This document shows positions 59,942 to 64,000 of a stretch of 64,000 bases of DNA, piece after piece. Numbering within the stretch: the first letter of the stretch is position 1; the number at the start of each line of letters is the position of its first letter. A program made the position numbers and the translations under genes. The notes under the pieces were generated by a model. The model was not told the DNA's origin. It did no database searches and saw only the letters and a list, made by a program, of their open reading frames with translations. This stretch comes from Flavobacteriales bacterium (GTDB lineage Bacteria; Bacteroidota; Bacteroidia; Flavobacteriales; UBA1820), in contig JAGAUI010000012.1 in NCBI GenBank assembly GCA_017620815.1, positions 64,856-128,855 of the forward strand. The letters run 5' to 3'.

Positions 59942-60238
59942 ATGATGGAGATATTGGAATTTTTACTTACTCTGCTAGGGATATATATATTGTATCGCTT
60001 GGTGAGGTTTTTTATACGTTACATATTGCCCATAATAATGGGTGTAAGGGCTATGAAAAAAGCCCAAGAGGAGTTTTATAAAAATGCTTCGCGTGGAGGG
60101 TACAGGGGAGGAGATACACATACTGCTACACACCCCGAAGGTCATATAACAGTAGAAAAACCACACAATACATCATCGCGAGGAAAAGTAATCAAGGACG
60201 ATGTAGGCGAAGATACCCCATATGAAGAGATAAATTAA
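59942..60238 (+). CDS. DUF4834-like small membrane protein
   Basis: A 98-residue protein with an N-terminal hydrophobic segment of one long or two short helices (FLLTLLGIYILYRLVRFFIR, then YILPIIMGVRAMKK). A polar tail rich in Gly/His/Thr follows, ending in the acidic motif YEEIN. It matches the small Bacteroidota family DUF4834; the function is unknown. It is followed 17 bases later by the ATP-cone gene and may be in the same transcript. Confidence 0.75.
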   Translation: MMEILEFLLTLLGIYILYRLVRFFIRYILPIIMGVRAMKKAQEEFYKNASRGGYRGGDTHTATHPEGHITVEKPHNTSSRGKVIKDDVGEDTPYEEIN

Positions 60239-60255
60239 CTATAATACTATAAATT

Positions 60256-61134
60256 ATGATACCCACATCTACACCTTATGAACTCTCTGTTACCAAAAAA
60301 TCTGGAGAGAGGGTTCCTTTTTCATCAGAAAAAATACTTCTTTCGCTTAAAAACGTAGGTGTAACAGATGATGTAGCCTCCAAGATAGTACTAGCCATAG
60401 AAACCGAAGTCTATGACGGTATCCCTACACGAGAGATATATAAAAAGACTTTTACCTTGCTCCGCAAATACTCTCGTGGGGCGAGTCTTAAGTATAGATT
60501 AAAGGACGCTATCACACAACTAGGCACTACGGGTTATCCCTTTGAGAGGTTTGTGGCAGACCTTTTTGCCGAAAAGGGTTATCAGGTTAAAGTAGGAGTG
60601 ATACTTGACGGGTACGCTATCACACACGAGATAGATGTACTGGCCATAAAGCATGACCGTATATTTACCGTAGAATGCAAATACCACACCAATCCCGCAT
60701 CCAAAAGCGATGTCAAAGTACCTATGTACATCCTCTCCCGTAGTAAAGACCTAGAAAACCAATGGAAAAAATATCCCGAATTTGAAGGGAAGTCATACCA
60801 GCAGTGGATAGCCACCAATACTCGTTTTACAGACGATGCCATAAAATTTGCCGAGGCATATAACATAGGCTTGCTATCGTGGGACTATCCTCGTGGGCAA
60901 GGGCTTAAAGAATGGATACAGCTATACGGAGCCTTTCCTATAACGTGTCTATCCTGTCTTTCCAAAGGCGAAAAAGAAGAACTGGTACGCAAGGGACTGG
61001 TGTCCTGCCAGACGATATATAAAAATCCTCGCCTGCTCAATGGAGTAGCTATCCCCGAGGGTAAAAAACGCACCCTCCTTAAAGAACTCCGTTACCTATA
61101 TGAAACGGTAATGGCAGAAGGACAGTTGGTATAA
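60256..61134 (+). CDS. ATP-cone plus Mrr-like (PD-(D/E)XK) nuclease-fold protein
   Basis: A 292-residue protein. Residues about 10-90 form an ATP-cone, a nucleotide-sensing domain best known from ribonucleotide reductases and NrdR (VTKKSGERVPFSSEKILLSL; GIPTREIYKKTFTLLRKYSR). Residues about 94-210 match the Mrr-type restriction-endonuclease fold with its catalytic set intact: Glu97 (FERFVADLF), Asp127 (HEIDVLAI) and the ExK pair Glu140-x-Lys142 (TVECKYH). The C-terminal ~80 residues carry a helix-hairpin-like stretch (LSKGEKEELVRKGLVSCQTI). Cleavage controlled by ATP/dATP level is a reasonable hypothesis, but nothing shows it. No methyltransferase or specificity subunit is nearby. Confidence 0.85.
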   Translation: MIPTSTPYELSVTKKSGERVPFSSEKILLSLKNVGVTDDVASKIVLAIETEVYDGIPTREIYKKTFTLLRKYSRGASLKYRLKDAITQLGTTGYPFERFVADLFAEKGYQVKVGVILDGYAITHEIDVLAIKHDRIFTVECKYHTNPASKSDVKVPMYILSRSKDLENQWKKYPEFEGKSYQQWIATNTRFTDDAIKFAEAYNIGLLSWDYPRGQGLKEWIQLYGAFPITCLSCLSKGEKEELVRKGLVSCQTIYKNPRLLNGVAIPEGKKRTLLKELRYLYETVMAEGQLV

Positions 61135-61142
61135 TGAAAAAT

Positions 61143-61187
61143 ATGGTAAAAAGAGGCGAGCCCGCAGGGCTCGCCTTTTTTCACCAT
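61143..61187. terminator. Extended symmetric terminator between convergent genes (ATP-cone / flippase)
   Basis: The core GGCGAGCCC-GCA-GGGCTCGCC (61155-61175) is flanked by A-rich and T-rich arms and an outer clamp ATGGT / ACCAT, about 20 pairs with one mismatch. The core is identical to that at 25807-25827. Confidence 0.87.
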
Positions 61188-61199
61188 AGAAATTATGAC

Positions 61200-62672
61200 T
61201 TAGATGTTACTTTTATTCTTTTTAATAACTCTGTTTACCACTTCGTTGAGTTCGGGGACGTAACCTGTGAAGTAGATTATACTAGCCATAGTGATACATA
61301 TGGTAAGACTCTTGACAAGGATAGTGGCTATCGCTACCCATATATCGCCATTTATATCCCACACAGGAAGAGTAAATACCCAGTATGCTATGGCAAGTAG
61401 TATAGCTACTACTAGTGTATGTGTGCGGAATGGGAATATACCTGTCTTTATATATACAAAACCTATTCTGAGAGTGTTTATAAACGTAAGAGATATGAGT
61501 GTCGCTATTGCTGCACCATTCATACCCCAGCGAGGTATAAAATATAGGTTGCTGCCTGTAACACATACCATAAGACACACAGAAAACACCAAGTCCCACT
61601 TGTAATATTTTGAATACACTATCTGTGAGCCACTCAATCCCGATATAGAGTCCACCACCTTGGCAGCAGAGATTATAAGGACTACCATCGCTCCAGCCTC
61701 GTAGCCTGCAGGCAGCAGACGATATATGTCGTTTATGTTACAGTTGATAATAAGAAATAGAGTCCCGCATATTATAAGCGAATACAACGAAGATTTGCGG
61801 GAGAGAGAATGTTGGCGGGAGATGTCCTCTTCGGCTATGGCACGCGATAGGATAGGATTGGCTATCTGGTATAGCGAGCGATAAGGAACGGCTACCGTCA
61901 TACCTATAAAAGCAGCTACCGTGTAGTATGCCTCCACTGTAAGACTCTCATAAAACGGTAACATACTCTTATCAAATTCCAGTAATGCAGCCCATATAGC
62001 CATACCCATAGATGAAAATATGCCATATGATATGACGTTACGGTATTTATCCCATTTGAAACATTTGAAGCGGAAAGGGCGACAGTCATAGGCAACCCAC
62101 ATCATAAGGAGAGCTCTTATTACATATGATGCGGTGAGATAGTAACAGAATTCTATCTCGTTTATAAGTCCCATATATACCGCAACCAGTAGCACTGCAG
62201 TGGACAGACGGTAAAACATCTCGCGTAATGCCACACCTTCGCTGCTACGCATGTGGGACTGGGCATAGCCATAAAACACCTCAAAATATGCCGATGTGGC
62301 CGCTATGACAAATACTAGCCATATAAAGTCTTTAAGTATCTCTCCCTGTGGGAAAAAACTAGTAAGACTGTCTATGTTCCACCATGCTACTGTCCCTAGT
62401 AGTGCTATAGCCACCGTAGGAATAAGCAGAGAAAAAGACAATAGAGCGTCTTTGTCATCACTAGAAGGTATAAAACGTATAAGGGCATTGTTCATACCTA
62501 TGGCTATAAACGGCATGACAATGGCACTTATAGACACCATAGACATTACAAGACCATAACCTTCGGTAGAGAAGAACTGGGCATAAAGTACGAGCGTGTT
62601 AAGTGCCCCCAGCAGGAAACCTGCATAGGTGAGCAACATATTCCAGAATGATTGGCGGAGGATTATGCCCAT
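61200..62672 (-). CDS. Polysaccharide/oligosaccharide flippase (Wzx/MurJ-like, MOP superfamily)
   Basis: A 490-residue membrane protein with about 12-14 transmembrane helices. Typical early segments are SFWNMLLTYAGFLLGALNTL and GYGLVMSMVSISAIVMPFIA. Such proteins flip lipid-linked oligosaccharides for O-antigen, capsule or related polymers; MurJ is the peptidoglycan counterpart. There is no adjacent glycosyltransferase cluster, so the substrate is open. It follows the NamZ-like gene by 15 bases and is probably co-transcribed. Confidence 0.87.
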   Translation of the reverse strand: MGIILRQSFWNMLLTYAGFLLGALNTLVLYAQFFSTEGYGLVMSMVSISAIVMPFIAIGMNNALIRFIPSSDDKDALLSFSLLIPTVAIALLGTVAWWNIDSLTSFFPQGEILKDFIWLVFVIAATSAYFEVFYGYAQSHMRSSEGVALREMFYRLSTAVLLVAVYMGLINEIEFCYYLTASYVIRALLMMWVAYDCRPFRFKCFKWDKYRNVISYGIFSSMGMAIWAALLEFDKSMLPFYESLTVEAYYTVAAFIGMTVAVPYRSLYQIANPILSRAIAEEDISRQHSLSRKSSLYSLIICGTLFLIINCNINDIYRLLPAGYEAGAMVVLIISAAKVVDSISGLSGSQIVYSKYYKWDLVFSVCLMVCVTGSNLYFIPRWGMNGAAIATLISLTFINTLRIGFVYIKTGIFPFRTHTLVVAILLAIAYWVFTLPVWDINGDIWVAIATILVKSLTICITMASIIYFTGYVPELNEVVNRVIKKNKSNI

Positions 62673-62687
62673 AGTAGTGATTACTCC

Positions 62688-63791
62688 TTATTCAAAATCT
62701 GGGTATAGCAGGTATTTCTTTCTCACTTCCTTAAACGCCTCTATTCCCTCTTTCCAAGTCTCACGTATCTCTTCGGCAGTCATACCAGCTATTATCTGTT
62801 TTTTAAGTGTAGTGCCTCCGGCTAGATTATTAAAGAATGGGATGAAGAATCGTTTTTTGTCTGGGAAATTGTGATAAGCCCATATCACCCATTCCAGATT
62901 TACACGAGATAGACGTTCTGGTATATTACGCAGGTCAAGACCATGACATTCTATGCCTTTGAAGCGAGGTTCGGCAGCTCCATCATTGGGCATAGGGATA
63001 TAAGAGAAACCTGTGGGAGATAGTTGTGGGTGTCCAAAGACGCGGAAAGGAGTATCTGTGCCACGACCTTCACTCATACATGTCCCCTCAAAGAAACAAG
63101 TACTAGGATATATGTTTACCGTAGCATCGTCTGGCATATTGGGAGAGGGGCGTACAGGTAGGCTGTATGACATAGTATGGTCATAGTTCTCTACTTCTAT
63201 AATGGTAAGTTCACACTTAATGCCGCCTTTGAGCCAACCTTCACCGTTTACCATCTGTGCATATTCGCCCACGGTCATACCATAGACTATAGGTACAGGG
63301 TGTCTTCCCACAAATGTTGAGAACTCCATATCCAATATATTGCCGTCTATGTAGTGCCCATTAGGGTTTGGACGGTCTAGGATAACTACTTCCTTGCCGT
63401 TTTCGGCGGCAGCCTCCATTATATAGCTTAAAGTTGAAATATAGGTGTAGAAACGGGCTCCTATATCCTGAATATCATATACAAATACATCTACATCGGC
63501 TATATGTTCTACCGTAGGTTTTTCTATCGCTCCATAGAGAGATATCACTGGAAGACCAGTGGCTGTATCTATTTTATCTATCACAGGGGTAGCATCATTG
63601 GCCATGTCGCGGAATCCATGTTCTGGCCCGAATATCTTAACCACGTTCACGCCGTGGGATAGGAGGTGGTCTAGCGTATGTGCTCCATGCACTTCAGATG
63701 TCTGATTCCCTACAAATGCTACTCGGCGACCTTTGAGGTGGTCTATATAGGCTTGTGAGCGATATGCTCCTGGTGTAATAGCTGTATTCAT
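62688..63791 (-). CDS. namZ: Exo-beta-N-acetylmuramidase, NamZ/DUF1343 family
   Basis: A 367-residue member of the DUF1343 family; characterised NamZ enzymes release MurNAc from the non-reducing ends of peptidoglycan fragments. Signature segments are KIFGPEHGFRDMANDATPVI, VFVYDIQDIGARFYTYISTL and VVILDRPNPNGHYIDGNIL. There is no signal peptide: the N-terminus MNTAITPGAYRSQAYIDHLK is polar, and a stop codon lies six codons upstream in frame. The protein therefore appears cytoplasmic, unlike many exported homologues. First gene of a two-gene reverse operon with the flippase. Confidence 0.88.
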   Translation of the reverse strand: MNTAITPGAYRSQAYIDHLKGRRVAFVGNQTSEVHGAHTLDHLLSHGVNVVKIFGPEHGFRDMANDATPVIDKIDTATGLPVISLYGAIEKPTVEHIADVDVFVYDIQDIGARFYTYISTLSYIMEAAAENGKEVVILDRPNPNGHYIDGNILDMEFSTFVGRHPVPIVYGMTVGEYAQMVNGEGWLKGGIKCELTIIEVENYDHTMSYSLPVRPSPNMPDDATVNIYPSTCFFEGTCMSEGRGTDTPFRVFGHPQLSPTGFSYIPMPNDGAAEPRFKGIECHGLDLRNIPERLSRVNLEWVIWAYHNFPDKKRFFIPFFNNLAGGTTLKKQIIAGMTAEEIRETWKEGIEAFKEVRKKYLLYPDFE

Positions 63792-63826
63792 AGTATATGA
63801 TTTTATTTATTTTCTATTTCTGTGTA

Positions 63827-63834
63827 CAAATATA
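63827..63834 (-). promoter_or_regulatory. namZ operon promoter -7 box
   Basis: TATATTTG on the minus strand, 35 bp before the namZ start and 8 bp after the histidine kinase stop. Confidence 0.65.
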
Positions 63835-63841
63835 CGTTTTA

Positions 63842-64000
63842 CTATGATATAAGTGGTAATTTTATAACAAATTCGGTGCCTGCTCCTACCTGTGATAGAC
63901 ATTTTATCTCTCCTCCACTGTTTTTTACTATTTTTTCTATGATAGACAGACCCATTCCTCGTCCAGAATTTTTGGTGGTGAAGCTAGGGGTGAAGATGTT
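63842..64000 (-). CDS. Sensor histidine kinase, C-terminal fragment (cut by window edge)
   Basis: The last 52 codons of a reverse-strand gene running off the window. The translated end contains FTPSFTTKNSGRGMGLSIIE, the G2 box region of the HATPase_c domain of a sensor histidine kinase, followed by the final strands (GAGTEFVIKLPLIS) and a stop codon. This is the ATP-binding end of a two-component kinase. The sensing domain and response regulator are outside the window. Confidence 0.88.
   Translation of the reverse strand, partial: NIFTPSFTTKNSGRGMGLSIIEKIVKNSGGEIKCLSQVGAGTEFVIKLPLIS

Noticed and set aside
1-64000. CRISPR array, prophage, insertion sequence or integron
   Set aside because: No regularly spaced direct repeats, transposase, integrase or phage structural genes were seen on either strand.

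Overview
This window is a gene-dense piece of the chromosome of a member of the Bacteroidota, most likely order Bacteroidales. The evidence is: (1) many genes are preceded by the phylum's -7 promoter box TAnnTTTG, sometimes with TTTG about 19-20 bp upstream; (2) Shine-Dalgarno sequences are absent; (3) typical Bacteroidota families are present (Oar-like TonB receptor, DUF4199, DUF4834, DUF5009, putative porin, HU/CCDC81-SPOR protein, YbbR protein, DUF1343 muramidase, type B bL31). By eye the GC content is in the low-to-mid 40s. ATA is used very heavily for isoleucine (18 of 26 Ile codons in gpsA, counted by hand). The species cannot be named from the window. There is no prophage, insertion sequence, CRISPR array, rRNA operon or obvious genomic island, and no gap without a gene exceeds 300 bases.

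Layout. 1-5 kb: a large TonB-dependent receptor and gltX. 5-13 kb: an HU-SPOR envelope protein, the run pheT - PASTA protein - rluD, and pnp. 13-21 kb: flavin reductase-crcB, gpsA-idi-serine hydrolase, a putative porin, a small reverse-strand gene, radC and a MscS channel. 21-26 kb: a DUF5009 membrane protein (reverse) and the proline operon proC-proB-proA. 26-32 kb: an esterase and a DUF362 lipoprotein (reverse), a TrkA/KtrA-type protein, rpoN with two membrane genes, and dps. 32-38 kb: an uncharacterised lipoprotein, dprA, tRNA-Ser(UGA), a metallophosphoesterase and a YbbR protein (reverse). 38-47 kb: two DUF4199 genes with a glycosyltransferase and a phosphohexomutase, a GH20 hexosaminidase, lspA, a LysM glucosaminidase, coaE, and a reverse cysteine desulfurase. 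47-52 kb: rpmE, then reverse radA, an ACT-domain protein, an NhaC antiporter and tRNA-Arg(CCU). 51-61 kb: polA, tilS-dsbD-YgiQ, and DUF4834 with an ATP-cone nuclease-like gene. 61-64 kb: reverse namZ-like muramidase plus flippase, and the C-terminal end of a histidine kinase.

Most genes are housekeeping: translation (gltX, pheT, rpmE, tilS, two tRNAs), RNA modification and decay (rluD, pnp), DNA repair and uptake (polA, radA, radC, dprA), and metabolism (proline, glycerol-3-phosphate, isoprenoid, CoA). A scattered set acts at the envelope (SPOR, PASTA, YbbR, lspA, LysM glucosaminidase, GH20, NamZ, flippase, DsbD).

I did not find a clearly new multi-gene system. The parts most worth a second look are non-coding or architectural: a set of unusually long, nearly symmetric terminators that share word-level modules; tandem hairpins in the pnp and rpmE leaders; a porin promoter that leaves almost no leader; a small gene whose coding sequence contains the opposing gene's terminator; an ATP-cone fused to a Mrr-type nuclease fold; a NamZ homologue without a signal peptide; and the strong preference for AUA codons.
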